Shown here: one piece after another, positions 28,372-37,660 of the stretch | Layout: each line of letters begins with the position of its first letter | Numbering within the stretch: position 1 is the stretch's first letter | Source of the DNA: Marinobacter sediminum | GTDB taxonomy: Bacteria; Pseudomonadota; Gammaproteobacteria; Pseudomonadales; Oleiphilaceae | Length of the DNA stretch: 64,000 bases | Assembly (NCBI RefSeq): GCF_023657445.1 | Contig: NZ_JAGTWY010000001.1 | Location: forward strand, 806,001-870,000 | Reading direction: 5' to 3' | Translations under genes and position numbers: made by a program | The notes under the pieces: generated by a model | Database searches by the model: none | Told to the model about the DNA's origin: nothing | The model's input: only the letters and a program-made list of their open reading frames with translations

Positions 28372-29253
28372 CTACAGCTGTCGGCAGAGCTGCATCCAGG
28401 CATCAATACCCGCGCTCCGGTATTTCTGCTTGTGCAGGATAAAATAAAACTGCCGGTCGAAACGCCGATGTTCCGGGACAGTAAGTGGTACCAGACTTCC
28501 TCGCTTGATCGCATCTTCCAGTACCACTTCAGACAGGCACCCAATGCCGAGGTCGGCCTCCACGGCACGCTTGATGGCTTCAGTATGCTCAAGCTCAAGC
28601 AGTACATTGAGGTCCGGTAGCAGCCCATGCATGCCTCTTTCGAAGCTTTGCCGGGTGCCGGAACCCTGCTCGCGCATGATCCAGGTCGCGTCGCGCAAGT
28701 CCTCATCGGTCAGTGTCTGCTTCTGCGCCAGCGGATTCGTGGGGGAACAGAAAACAACCAGTTCGTCGCCTCGCCATGGCAGAACTTCCAGCTCGGACGA
28801 CTGCAGCTCGCCCTCAATAAGGCCGATGTCCAGCTCGAAATCCATGACCCGGCGCGCAATCGTGCTCGTATTGGCTACTTCGAGGGACACTCGGGGTTGA
28901 GTAGGGGTATTCATGTATTGGGCCATGACACCGACAACCAAATAGTTACCGATAGTAAGGGTGGCGCCGACTTTCAGGGCGCCAAGTTCGGAGTGTTTGC
29001 TGAAGGCCTGCTCCAGTTCATTGGCCTGGGCCAGGACGGCTTCGACCTTGGGCCTGTATAGCCGTCCGAGCTCGTTAAGCTGGAGCCGCTTACCCACGCG
29101 GTCGAACAGTTGGATATCAAACTGGTTTTCCAGCTCTTTCAGAGCACTGCTGGCGGCGGACTGGGACATGGCAAGGGATTCGGCTGCACGGGTGATGTTC
29201 TGGAAGTGTGCTGCAGCGAGAAAAACCTCCAACTGGCGGAAACTGTATTTCAT
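28372..29253 (-). CDS. finR: LysR family regulator (FinR-like, divergent from fpr)
   Basis: A 293-residue LysR regulator. The winged helix-turn-helix is at residues 1-60 (FRQLEVFLAAAHFQNITRAAESLAMSQSAASSALKELE) and the effector-binding domain spans about 90-290. It is divergent from the ferredoxin-NADP reductase gene, the arrangement of finR-fpr in pseudomonads, where FinR activates fpr under oxidative stress. Naming as FinR rests on that layout and family, not on measured similarity. The start is the ATG directly after the intergenic inverted repeat. Confidence 0.8.
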   Translation of the reverse strand: MKYSFRQLEVFLAAAHFQNITRAAESLAMSQSAASSALKELENQFDIQLFDRVGKRLQLNELGRLYRPKVEAVLAQANELEQAFSKHSELGALKVGATLTIGNYLVVGVMAQYMNTPTQPRVSLEVANTSTIARRVMDFELDIGLIEGELQSSELEVLPWRGDELVVFCSPTNPLAQKQTLTDEDLRDATWIMREQGSGTRQSFERGMHGLLPDLNVLLELEHTEAIKRAVEADLGIGCLSEVVLEDAIKRGSLVPLTVPEHRRFDRQFYFILHKQKYRSAGIDAWMQLCRQL

Positions 29254-29257
29254 ATGA

Positions 29258-29335
29258 AAAGCCTAAATCGATTCGCTCGAATAAGGTTATGAGAATATCC
29301 CATTTTACCGATAGATTAATATTGAGTTAGGCTTT
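29258..29335. promoter_or_regulatory. LysR/fpr divergent control region with paired inverted repeats
   Basis: AAAGCCTAA at 29258-29266 is the exact reverse complement of TTAGGCTTT at 29327-29335. Between them lies a second palindrome, ATTCGCTCGAAT (29271-29282). LysR proteins bind paired dyad sites and bend the DNA between divergent genes, so these are candidate FinR-like sites, one almost touching the regulator start. Confidence 0.5.
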
Positions 29336-29395
29336 ACGCAATTCAAGATTGAAACATTTGCTGTAAAAAGCGATTCGAACAGGCATGAGGTCTAC

Positions 29396-30166
29396 ATGAG
29401 CAACCTGATTAAAGAAACCGTCACCAGCGTGCATCACTGGAACGACACCCTGTTCAGCTTCAAGACGAGTCGGGATCCGGGATTCCGATTCAAAAACGGT
29501 CACTTCGTAATGATCGGTCTGGAAACCGAGGGCAAGCCCCTGATGCGTGCCTACAGCATTGCCAGTGCCAACTATGAGGAAGAGCTTGAGTTCTTCTCGA
29601 TCAAAGTACAGGACGGCCCGCTGACCTCACGCCTTCAGAAAATTCAGGTTGGCGACGAAATCCTCGTCAGTCGAAAGCCTACTGGTACGCTGATTCTTGA
29701 TAATCTGCTGCCCGGCAAGAACCTCTGGCTTATCAGTACTGGTACTGGCCTCGCGCCGTTTATGAGTATCATCAAGGATCCGGAAGTCTACGAGGCTTTC
29801 GATAAGGTCATTCTTACTCACGGCGTGCGGTATGTTTCGGAGCTTGCCTACCAGCAGGAAATTGAAGAGCTGCCCGAGAACGAATTCTTCGGTGAAATGG
29901 TCAAGGGCAAGCTGGAATACTACCCGACGGTTACCCGGGAAGCGTTTCGTAACAAGGGGCGCCTGACGGACGCCATGGAGAACGGCAAGATCACCAAAGA
30001 CCTCGGCCTGCCTGATTTTGATCTGGACAATGACCGGTTCATGATCTGTGGAAGCCCGAGCATGCTCAAGGACACCTGTGCAATTCTCAACAAGATGGGC
30101 TTCAAGGAGGCTCGCGGCGGCGACATGGGACACTATGTAATTGAACGGGCCTTCGTTGAACAGTGA
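29396..30166 (+). CDS. fpr: Ferredoxin-NADP+ reductase
   Basis: A 256-residue FAD enzyme that passes electrons between NADPH and ferredoxin or flavodoxin. The FAD-binding motif MRAYSIASANYEEELEFFS lies near residues 50-70, the NADP-binding STGTGLAPFMSI near 115, and the C-terminus ends in a Glu/Val-rich tail (ERAFVEQ). It is the bacterial subclass I type found next to finR in Pseudomonas. A strong terminator follows. Confidence 0.95.
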   Translation: MSNLIKETVTSVHHWNDTLFSFKTSRDPGFRFKNGHFVMIGLETEGKPLMRAYSIASANYEEELEFFSIKVQDGPLTSRLQKIQVGDEILVSRKPTGTLILDNLLPGKNLWLISTGTGLAPFMSIIKDPEVYEAFDKVILTHGVRYVSELAYQQEIEELPENEFFGEMVKGKLEYYPTVTREAFRNKGRLTDAMENGKITKDLGLPDFDLDNDRFMICGSPSMLKDTCAILNKMGFKEARGGDMGHYVIERAFVEQ

Positions 30167-30206
30167 AGGCCTCCGTCTGCCGACAATCCCCGTTGGTCGG
30201 GTAAAT

Positions 30207-30240
30207 AAAACCCCGGTGCGAAAGCACCGGGGTTTTTTCG
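30207..30240 (+). terminator. Rho-independent terminator after fpr
   Basis: A perfect 13-bp stem AAAACCCCGGTGC / GCACCGGGGTTTT with a GAAA tetraloop and T run. Confidence 0.93.
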
Positions 30241-30307
30241 TGTTACTCCATCCGGGGCAACTATAGTCAGTGTAAAGATGACACCAGCTATTGGAGAGGA
30301 AACGATA

Positions 30308-31894
30308 ATGACCGACAGGCACAGAGGCAAGCGCATAATTGCGGGCTTCGTTACCGCTTTTGTTGTGGGTGTGATTCTGGGAAGTCTGGTACAAACCCAG
30401 TTCAACCTGCTGGCGCTTCAAGAGCTCGGTGTGAGTGTGGATATGAGTGCCCGGTTGTCCACTTCATTCCAGGACCTGCTTCATTTTGCGCCGCTTTATG
30501 CGGTTTTGTTTGGCGTCAGCTTCCTCCTTTCTTTGCTCGTTGCCGCGGCCTTGCTCCGGTTATTGGGACTGGGTGCGCGCGCACCTTTTTATGCGTTGGC
30601 AGGCGCCGCCGGATTATGGGTGACACTCTCCATCGTTAATGCTCTGGCGCCTATGCCGACATTGATTGCGGCAACTCGCACCCCGGATGGGCTGGTGGCC
30701 ATGCTGTTTACCGCGGCGCTGGCGGGCTGGCTCTTTGCCTGGCTAACGGCGGGAAGCAGGCGTACCGCTGGCGGCTTTTCTACCGGGCCGGCCCTGGTTT
30801 TTCTTCTGTCCGCCGGCATGCTCTGGCCCGGCGCTCAGGCCCGGGCTGAATCGGCGGATGCCTATCAGGTGCAGACCTATACAGAAGGGCTTGAGCATCC
30901 CTGGTCATTAGTGTTTCTGCCCAGTGGCGGCGCGATCGTCACCGAGCGCCCGGGGCGTTTGCGTCTGCTGTCGGAAGAGGGCGCCCTTGAGTCCGGGGAA
31001 ATAACGGGGGTGCCGGCAATTTTCCATTCCGGACAGGCCGGGTTGTTTGATGTGGCCATTTCTCCACAGTTTGCTTCTGACTCACTACTATTTCTTTCCT
31101 ACGCCTGTGGTTCAGCAACAGCCAATCATCTGTGTGTGGCCCGTGGCAGGCTGCAAGGACGAGCCCTTAACGATGTGATGGAGATTTTCCGGGCCAAGCC
31201 TGGCAAGCAGGGAAATGCCCATTACGGCGGGCGAATGGCGTTTCTTCCCGACGGTACTCTGATCATTACCCTGGGTGACGGTTTTGATTATCGGGAGCAG
31301 GCACAGGTGCTGTCCAATCATCTCGGCAGTATCGTTCGCCTCAGGCCTGATGGATCGGTGCCGCAGGACAATCCCTTTATGGGCCGGGAGGATGTCCGTC
31401 CGGAAATCTACAGCTATGGCCATCGTAATGTGCAGGGCCTGATATACGATCCCGTCGACAACCTCCTGATTGCCCATGAGCATGGTCCCCGGGGGGGTGA
31501 CGAGATCAACATTATTGAACCGGGCGACAATTATGGCTGGCCGGTCATCACTTATGGGCTGGATTACACGGGCGCCATGGTCTCGCCATTCACTGAGCGC
31601 GAGGGCATGGAGCAGCCTGCATTGCAGTGGACGCCCTCCATTGCCCCTTCGGGAATGACCCGTTACCGGGGAGAGCTGTTTCCTGCGTGGCAGGGTAGCC
31701 TGTTTGTGGGGGCGCTGGCGGACCGGAGTGTTCACCGCGTTGAACTGGCGGGCCGGGAGGCCAGGGATGTGGAAACCCTGTTTGCGGATCTGGGTGAGCG
31801 TATCCGGGATGTGGTTACCGGGCCGGATGGTGCCCTTTACCTGCTCACGGACAGCCCCGACGGTCGGGTCCTGAGAGTCTCACCCGGTCGCTGA
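30308..31894 (+). CDS. PQQ-dependent sugar dehydrogenase with N-terminal membrane region
   Basis: A 528-residue protein. Residues 1 to about 175 hold five hydrophobic segments (starting AGFVTAFVVGVILGSL and ending FLLSAGMLWPGAQARA, the last resembling a signal-peptide end). The rest is a soluble beta-propeller of the glucose/sorbosone dehydrogenase family: LEHPWSLVFLPSGG, ITERPGRLRLL-like start, GQAGLFDVAISPQF, LPDGTLIITLGDG, SYGHRNVQGLIYD, HEHGPRGGDEIN and ALQWTPSIAPSGM. These match Asd-type aldose dehydrogenases that use pyrroloquinoline quinone and work in the periplasm. A GGAGAGGA site precedes ATG 30308. No pqq genes are in the window; the substrate is unknown. Confidence 0.85.
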   Translation: MTDRHRGKRIIAGFVTAFVVGVILGSLVQTQFNLLALQELGVSVDMSARLSTSFQDLLHFAPLYAVLFGVSFLLSLLVAAALLRLLGLGARAPFYALAGAAGLWVTLSIVNALAPMPTLIAATRTPDGLVAMLFTAALAGWLFAWLTAGSRRTAGGFSTGPALVFLLSAGMLWPGAQARAESADAYQVQTYTEGLEHPWSLVFLPSGGAIVTERPGRLRLLSEEGALESGEITGVPAIFHSGQAGLFDVAISPQFASDSLLFLSYACGSATANHLCVARGRLQGRALNDVMEIFRAKPGKQGNAHYGGRMAFLPDGTLIITLGDGFDYREQAQVLSNHLGSIVRLRPDGSVPQDNPFMGREDVRPEIYSYGHRNVQGLIYDPVDNLLIAHEHGPRGGDEINIIEPGDNYGWPVITYGLDYTGAMVSPFTEREGMEQPALQWTPSIAPSGMTRYRGELFPAWQGSLFVGALADRSVHRVELAGREARDVETLFADLGERIRDVVTGPDGALYLLTDSPDGRVLRVSPGR

Positions 31895-31982
31895 AGACTT
31901 TTGCTGCCAATTTTGCTTCTCATTGTGTGAGGCGCGCGAGGCTAGGTGTATAGTATCGCGCTTTCAGAACAGGAGAGCCTCG

Positions 31983-32378
31983 ATGTTTGATCTCGAAATT
32001 GAACCCCGCTTCAGTGATACCGATGGCCTCGGCCATATCAGCAACACCACGCTTCCGGTATGGTTCGAGCAGGCCCGCACCCCGGTATTCAGGATTTTTC
32101 ATCCGAGCCTTGATGTTAAGGCCTGGCCGTTGATCATAGCGCGGATGGAGATTGATCTGATGGCCCAGAGCTACTGGCACTCGCCGGTGACCATCCGGAC
32201 CGGCATCGGCAAGATCGGGAATTCGTCATTCCATGTGATTCAGCAAGCCTGGCAGGATGGAAAACAGGTTGCCCGTGGCGTCGCCGTGCTGATTCACTTC
32301 GATTACGACAACGAAAAGGCCTTGCCCATTCCTGACGATATCCGCGCGAAGCTGTCCGAGCATCTGGTTGAGAAATGA
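31983..32378 (+). CDS. 4HBT-type acyl-CoA thioesterase
   Basis: A 131-residue hotdog-fold thioesterase starting MFDLEIEPRFSDTDGLGHIS. The active-site segment is FSDTDGLGHISNTTLPVWFE, with the Asp and the GH(I)xN pattern of the 4-hydroxybenzoyl-CoA thioesterase group. The substrate is unknown; such small thioesterases act on short or medium acyl-CoA or aromatic acyl-CoA. Start is placed at 31983 (CAGGAGAG site), not at the ORF start twenty codons earlier. Convergent with the PanE-like gene. Confidence 0.85.
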   Translation: MFDLEIEPRFSDTDGLGHISNTTLPVWFEQARTPVFRIFHPSLDVKAWPLIIARMEIDLMAQSYWHSPVTIRTGIGKIGNSSFHVIQQAWQDGKQVARGVAVLIHFDYDNEKALPIPDDIRAKLSEHLVEK

Positions 32379-32385
32379 GTGAAGT

Positions 32386-33444
32386 CTACGCCTTGCCCCC
32401 GGTGCGCCTCGCGGCCTGAAGCTCTGCCAGCAATTCATCGCCCGGCCAGTGTCTGCGGGTTCGCTCACACTCATGGACCAGTTTCGTCAGCTTTCGATTC
32501 ACCGGTGCCTGCTTGTCCATGGATTCGGCGAGCCGGACTACCTCCCCGTTTATCCAGTTGACTTCGGTGGGGCGGCCCGCTTCAAGGTCCTCCCACATGG
32601 AGGAACGGGCGATGGGATCAATGGCCAGCATCTTGCTCGCGACTCGGGTGAACAGCCAGTCCGGGAGACTCATCACCAGAGGGACCAGCCTCATGGGCAC
32701 AGCCGTAAGCTTCACGGTCTCGATGCCGGCCTGTTCCAGCAGCGCCAGGGTTTCTCGCTGGGCCATGGCAAGACAGCGTCGGTAACAGCGATCTGACAGT
32801 TCTTCCAGTAAGGGAACATTGGATAGAGCATTAACCGGGTTATTGAGGTTAAGCAATAGCTTGGACCACATCACCGACATCATATCGTCGCGCAGCTCCA
32901 GTGGCAGTCCGCAGGCCTCAAAAACAGGCAAAAAAGCGTCAAGAGCAGAATCCCTCTCGGCAGTCAGGTGACCTTCGGTGCCGTGATGGAAGTGGCCCGG
33001 GCTCTTTTGCAAAACGTTAAAGGGAATCATGCCTGCGCAGACCCGAGCATCCGGCAGGTGAGCGGCCAGCGCGTCGGCGTTGGAGATACCGTTCTGAAGG
33101 CTGATTACCGGAGTACCCGGCTTCAGATATTTCGACAGTGTTTTGGCGGCCTCGTCTGTCGCCGCGGATTTTACCGTAACCAGAACCAGGTCGGCGTCAG
33201 CGGCAACAGAGGCGTCGTCGGTGAACTGTTGCGGGGAAAGCCGGGCCTCAAACCGAAAATCATCATAATCCGTGACCGTCAGGGGGTGTTGATGAAACAC
33301 GTCCCTCAAACGCGACCGTCCGATCATAATCACATCGGCCCCGCCTGACAGTAATCGACCACCCAAGTAACAGCCAACACTCCCGGCCCCGAAAATGACG
33401 ATCCGTTGATGACTGTATGGTCGAGAAGGAGAGTCCGTCGGCAT
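32386..33444 (-). CDS. panE: 2-dehydropantoate 2-reductase family protein
   Basis: A 352-residue NADPH-dependent reductase of the ApbA/PanE family. The Rossmann motif IVIFGAGSVGCYLGGRLL opens the protein, followed by LVTVKSAATDEAAKTL, SLQNGISNADAL, the catalytic Lys segment MWSKLLLNLNNPVNAL and SSMWEDLEAGRPTEVNWINGEVV. It should reduce ketopantoate to pantoate for coenzyme A, but bacteria often carry several paralogues with other substrates, and nothing nearby points to pantothenate synthesis. It is 20-40 residues longer than E. coli PanE at the C-terminal end. Confidence 0.8.
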   Translation of the reverse strand: MPTDSPSRPYSHQRIVIFGAGSVGCYLGGRLLSGGADVIMIGRSRLRDVFHQHPLTVTDYDDFRFEARLSPQQFTDDASVAADADLVLVTVKSAATDEAAKTLSKYLKPGTPVISLQNGISNADALAAHLPDARVCAGMIPFNVLQKSPGHFHHGTEGHLTAERDSALDAFLPVFEACGLPLELRDDMMSVMWSKLLLNLNNPVNALSNVPLLEELSDRCYRRCLAMAQRETLALLEQAGIETVKLTAVPMRLVPLVMSLPDWLFTRVASKMLAIDPIARSSMWEDLEAGRPTEVNWINGEVVRLAESMDKQAPVNRKLTKLVHECERTRRHWPGDELLAELQAARRTGGKA

Positions 33445-33689
33445 GATTTCAATCGCTGTCGTTAAAGGATACAGATTGCAGACTGTATGGCGCGAGAAGA
33501 GATGTCAATTCGGGCACTGAGCTCCTGAAGCAAATAACGAAGAGTGTTTTCTATGTAGTGTGGCTTGCCGGTTTGATCGCAAATTAATCAGTTTGTTTGA
33601 CGCTCATCATAAGGGTGTCGTCCGTGAACACTTAAACTGGGAATGTTGTTGTTTTTTTTCGATGAAACAGGCTCCACAGGAGAGGAACC

Positions 33690-34352
33690 ATGAAAAATAG
33701 AACTTTGGTCAGCGGCATGCGGTGTTCGGTTGTCATTGCCGCAATGGGAGTGGGGGTTGTGAGTCAGCCTGTTATGGCTGCCACTGGCGACCTGGTCGTT
33801 CGGGCAGGGGTCAGCGCGATGAATACGAGTTCCGGCAGTGACAGTTTCGGTGCGATTCCCAGAAGTGGTGTTCGTCTGGATGATGCGGTCACTTTGAGTG
33901 CATCGGCTGCTTATTATCTTAGTGATTATGCGGCGGTAGAACTCACAACGTCTCTGCCTTATCAGCATGATCTGGAGGGTAACAACCGACTGAAAGATCT
34001 CGGTCTGGGTAAGCTGGCGGAGGTCAAGGAGATCCCGACCTCGCTGACGATGAATTTCTACCTGACCGATTACTCCGCCGTGACGCCTTACGTTGGCGTT
34101 GGCGTGGCCTACACCCGATTTTATGATGAAGAGATGAAGGTGCCGGGTCTTGCTGTGGATTTTGAGGATTCGATGGACCTTACCGCGGTAGCCGGTGTTG
34201 AAATGTCGTTCCCGAGTAATCTGATGGTGAGTTTTGATTTACGCTACATCGATTTACAGCCCACCGCCGATTTCAATGGCGCCGTTGATGAAGATATCGA
34301 ATTGGAAGTGGATCCGGTGATATTTACACTCAGCGCGGGCTACAGATTCTGA
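33690..34352 (+). CDS. ompW: OmpW family outer membrane protein
   Basis: A 220-residue eight-stranded beta-barrel with a signal peptide (about residues 1-30, ending VMA). The mature start GDLVVRAGVSAMNTSSGSD, the alternating-hydrophobic strands, YYLSDYAAVELTTSLPYQHD, TPYVGVGVAYTRFYDE and a C-terminal Phe (SAGYRF) fit OmpW, which forms a narrow hydrophobic channel linked to uptake of small hydrophobic compounds and stress. An AGGAGAGG site precedes the ATG. It converges with the LVIVD lipoprotein gene across a shared terminator. Confidence 0.9.
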   Translation: MKNRTLVSGMRCSVVIAAMGVGVVSQPVMAATGDLVVRAGVSAMNTSSGSDSFGAIPRSGVRLDDAVTLSASAAYYLSDYAAVELTTSLPYQHDLEGNNRLKDLGLGKLAEVKEIPTSLTMNFYLTDYSAVTPYVGVGVAYTRFYDEEMKVPGLAVDFEDSMDLTAVAGVEMSFPSNLMVSFDLRYIDLQPTADFNGAVDEDIELEVDPVIFTLSAGYRF

Positions 34353-34386
34353 ATAGAAGTTGTCTTAAAGTTTTGAAGCTTGCAAA

Positions 34387-34415
34387 GAAAAGGCCGGGAA
34401 TATCCCGGCCTTTTC
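34387..34415. terminator. Bidirectional terminator between ompW and the LVIVD lipoprotein gene
   Basis: Stem AAAAGGCCGGGA / TCCCGGCCTTTT with a 3-base loop, flanked by A and T runs on both sides, suited to both convergent genes. Confidence 0.88.
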
Positions 34416-34434
34416 TATGTACAGTACAGATCGG

Positions 34435-37431
34435 TTAAGGTCGGAAAATGACCAGGCCGCCGCCGCCGTCGGCGACATAGACCCGTCCATGAGCGATGGC
34501 AGTTCCGGTCGCTTCACCGACAGTCTGCTGATGTTCCATCAGTACCGGATTGGCGGGATCACTCCAGTCAAGCTTGGCGACCCCTGCTTCGCCATAGGCG
34601 ACATAGAACAGCAGTTTGGGTTCGTCGAGTGTAAACCATTTGCCATCACCGTCGATCAGCAGTTTGTTGGCTGGGAAGTACTGCGGTGTCATGTACAGGG
34701 CTTCCGGATCAGAGTCCTCAAGCCCCGGCTCAGTCTGGAGCCGGTACTGGGCGACGGCCTCAGGGCGATAGTCTTCAGAGTTTCCTGAGCCGCCCGGGGT
34801 CCAGATCTTGCTCGGATCAACACCCTCCGGCAGCGGTGCCAACAGATCGTCAATGCTGTAGGACAGCAAACCGAAGCCTCCATAGCTGAAGTAAGCATGG
34901 TCGCCCACCACATCGACATCTACGCTGCGGCTGTCCGCCTTGCCGATATGAACGGTTCCGTCCAGTTCTTCCTCGATCTTGATTGGCTGGAAGATCTTGA
35001 CCAGTTCCATGCCGGGGGTGACGCCGTCCACCAGAAGGCCGGTCATGTCGACCACGGCAATACCGGAGTGGCCGGAGGCGACAAAGGCGTAGATTTTGTC
35101 ATCGGAGGGGTTGGTCCAGAGTTCGACGCCGGACGCGCGACCGAGGAGCGGATTACCGGTCGCGGCGCCCAGGTTGGCGACCACGTGATTACCGGATCCA
35201 TCCGCCGGATTCATGGTCATATCGTAGACGGTCAGACCGTTGCTGCCGTCTGCCACAACAGCATAGTCGCCGTGGAAATCCACATCGTAGGCGTGGTCCT
35301 GGCGCTTGATGTCGCCGTACGAGCCCGAGTCCAGGTTATGTTCATAGAAGTCTGACGGTTGCGGTGTCAGGAGTAGGGGCGCACCCGGCACACCCTGACC
35401 GGCTTCCGCCGAGCTGATGTCTACCCGACGCAGGCCAAGACTCTGGGACATAACGTGGGCCAAGCTGTCATCTTCACTCAGAATGACGTTGTAGGCATGG
35501 GGCGTCGGGAATACGGTCGAGCCATCCGGATTGTCGACCTGGTATTCATCCACCACGGTGTTGGCGACCACGTGCGGCTCATCCATTGCATTGCCGGTGG
35601 CATCGGCAATTTGCCATACGCTCATGCCGTGGGGCCCATCCGCCAGATACAGGTACTGCCCGCTGGCTGCGACGCCCTGGGTGTGGCCAATCGCCAGGGG
35701 TGAGGTTGGCAAGCCATCGGCGGCAGCGAAGGTTTCTGTGGTGCTGGCAAAATAGGCCGGCACCGTGAAGTCAGCGCCGCCAGGGGTCAGAACGCCAAGG
35801 TCCATGAAGTTAAGACCACCTGCGCCCGTCGCCTGGACGACGTCCACCCCACCGGCTTCATCGCTGAGCGTGGGCATCAGGAACATAGCACTTCCGTGGC
35901 CGCTGACTTCACCGGTAACCAGCAGGCTCGGGGCCTCGTACATCCAGATGGGCAGTGACTCGTTGTCGTCCGGATTCCAGGCGTCCATGTCGTAGGAGGT
36001 GACAAACTCGTAGTCCGGCCAGTGGAGAAGGGGGTTGTCATCGTTATCGAAGCCGCCCGCACCTTGTTGCCAGTTTGCCTCTGGCTCATCGGCGCCATCA
36101 AGTGCAACCAGGCCGGCGAAATGGTCAGAGTAAAACACCCGGTTGTTGGCCATGTCTGCTTCAACATCAACGACCCCGGCTTCCTTGAGCATACCCACGC
36201 CGAAGTACGGAAACAGGCTTTTTGACTGTTCGCCGGTTGGTTCGTCCGGGCCGTGCGCGGGCACGGCCGGGGCATACCCCAGATAGCCGGTGGCGGCGTT
36301 GGTCGGGTCTACGTCAATGGCGACAATGCCGGCCAGGCCATAGGCCATATAGACAGTGGTGCGCTCACTGCCTTCAGGCCCATAGGTTTCTACGTCCAGG
36401 GCGTTGGCCTTGTAGTAATATTTGCCGTAACGGTCAAAGTCGGCCCACGGTGTGGGTGCATCAACTTTGTCGTGCCAGACTGTCTGGATCTCGAAGGAAG
36501 CCTGGTTGTGGTTGGGCATGCCGGTATCGGCGTCCAGATACCCTTCGCCATCGGCAGTGGGATCGGTCTGGACCTGGGTTGTCACGTCCATATTCAGGAA
36601 CCAGTCTTCGGAAACGCTGGCGTCCGTATAGAGATTGTAATAACCCACTTGGTCCAACGTCTCGGGGTCATAGATACCAAGGCCCAGGAAGCCGATTGCA
36701 GCATAAAGGCGTCCATCGCTGTGCAATTGCAGGTCGGCAGGGGCGCCCCAGGGATGTTCCCCGGAGTATTGCAGCGTGTATTCCTCTGCATCGATCAGCA
36801 GCGTACCGTCTTCCTCGGTAGCCGGTGTTTCAGTGATCACATTGGCAAGCGCTGTACGGTGAATCCCGTAGCTCTCATTCGCGATCCACAGGTCGGTACC
36901 ATCTGTTTCGAGGGACTTTATGAATCCGTGGCCTTCGATAATGACGTCCTGCACCAGGTCACCGCCACCTTCGGCGTAAACAATGCCGTCCTGATAGTAA
37001 TTGACCGGGGTGGTATGCAGGACCTGCATGGCCGCGGGGTCGGTAATATCCACCACCGCAATGCCGGATTCCCGGACGGCCGCCAAAGCGTACGTGCGGC
37101 CATTGTAGGGAACCACCAGGATGTCCTGGATGAAGCTCTCCAGTTCGATTTCATGCACTGAGCCGGCGGTGGTCTGGATCGGGGTCATGGCCAAGCGGTT
37201 GGCCATGTTGTAGACCGCCCAGTCGGTATCTCCCATGTCCGCGCGCGCCGTTGCGGTCGTCGCGCCCCCGATCTGGACTGCCTTTTCAGTCAGGAAGGCT
37301 TCTTCAATCACCTGTCCTTCCGCAGTTCCGTTTAATGAGCTGCCGCCATCACATCCGCTCAATAACAATGCAATGACAGCACTAATGCCTATGCCGGCTG
37401 ATGGTAATGTTTTCACCCTGATACTCTTCAT
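34435..37431 (-). CDS. Large lipoprotein with LVIVD-type beta-propeller repeats
   Basis: A 998-residue protein of unknown function. The N-terminus is a lipoprotein signal with lipobox LLSG-C27 followed by Asp at +2. The rest is a tandem series of segments such as GIAVVDITDPAAMQVLHTTP, GIVAIDVDPTNAATGY, GLTVYDMTM, GIAVVDMTGLLVDG and GVAKLDWSDPANPVLMEH, the x-V-D-(I/V)-(T/S)-(D/N)-P pattern of LVIVD repeats, which fold as beta-propeller blades. Interspersed acidic Asp/Glu/Gly loops could bind metals. An AAGGAG ribosome site supports the start. No enzyme motif is evident. It is transcribed alone, opposite to both neighbours. Confidence 0.8.
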   Translation of the reverse strand: MKSIRVKTLPSAGIGISAVIALLLSGCDGGSSLNGTAEGQVIEEAFLTEKAVQIGGATTATARADMGDTDWAVYNMANRLAMTPIQTTAGSVHEIELESFIQDILVVPYNGRTYALAAVRESGIAVVDITDPAAMQVLHTTPVNYYQDGIVYAEGGGDLVQDVIIEGHGFIKSLETDGTDLWIANESYGIHRTALANVITETPATEEDGTLLIDAEEYTLQYSGEHPWGAPADLQLHSDGRLYAAIGFLGLGIYDPETLDQVGYYNLYTDASVSEDWFLNMDVTTQVQTDPTADGEGYLDADTGMPNHNQASFEIQTVWHDKVDAPTPWADFDRYGKYYYKANALDVETYGPEGSERTTVYMAYGLAGIVAIDVDPTNAATGYLGYAPAVPAHGPDEPTGEQSKSLFPYFGVGMLKEAGVVDVEADMANNRVFYSDHFAGLVALDGADEPEANWQQGAGGFDNDDNPLLHWPDYEFVTSYDMDAWNPDDNESLPIWMYEAPSLLVTGEVSGHGSAMFLMPTLSDEAGGVDVVQATGAGGLNFMDLGVLTPGGADFTVPAYFASTTETFAAADGLPTSPLAIGHTQGVAASGQYLYLADGPHGMSVWQIADATGNAMDEPHVVANTVVDEYQVDNPDGSTVFPTPHAYNVILSEDDSLAHVMSQSLGLRRVDISSAEAGQGVPGAPLLLTPQPSDFYEHNLDSGSYGDIKRQDHAYDVDFHGDYAVVADGSNGLTVYDMTMNPADGSGNHVVANLGAATGNPLLGRASGVELWTNPSDDKIYAFVASGHSGIAVVDMTGLLVDGVTPGMELVKIFQPIKIEEELDGTVHIGKADSRSVDVDVVGDHAYFSYGGFGLLSYSIDDLLAPLPEGVDPSKIWTPGGSGNSEDYRPEAVAQYRLQTEPGLEDSDPEALYMTPQYFPANKLLIDGDGKWFTLDEPKLLFYVAYGEAGVAKLDWSDPANPVLMEHQQTVGEATGTAIAHGRVYVADGGGGLVIFRP

Positions 37432-37660
37432 CCTTTACTCCTTGGCACTTTCTACGCCTTAATCACTCGATATACATACCGACTGCTTTCATTTTTTATT
37501 ATTCATTTATAGGATTTTGTAAAGTTGATGAGAGTCAAAAATATGTGCAATGCAGATGCAATGGCGTCCGGTATATCCGTTAATGCTGCGCTTACCACGC
37601 AGTTGAACCCGATTGATGCCCCTCGGCAATGAGCTGTTCTCAAATCAATGAGGTGGTTGC

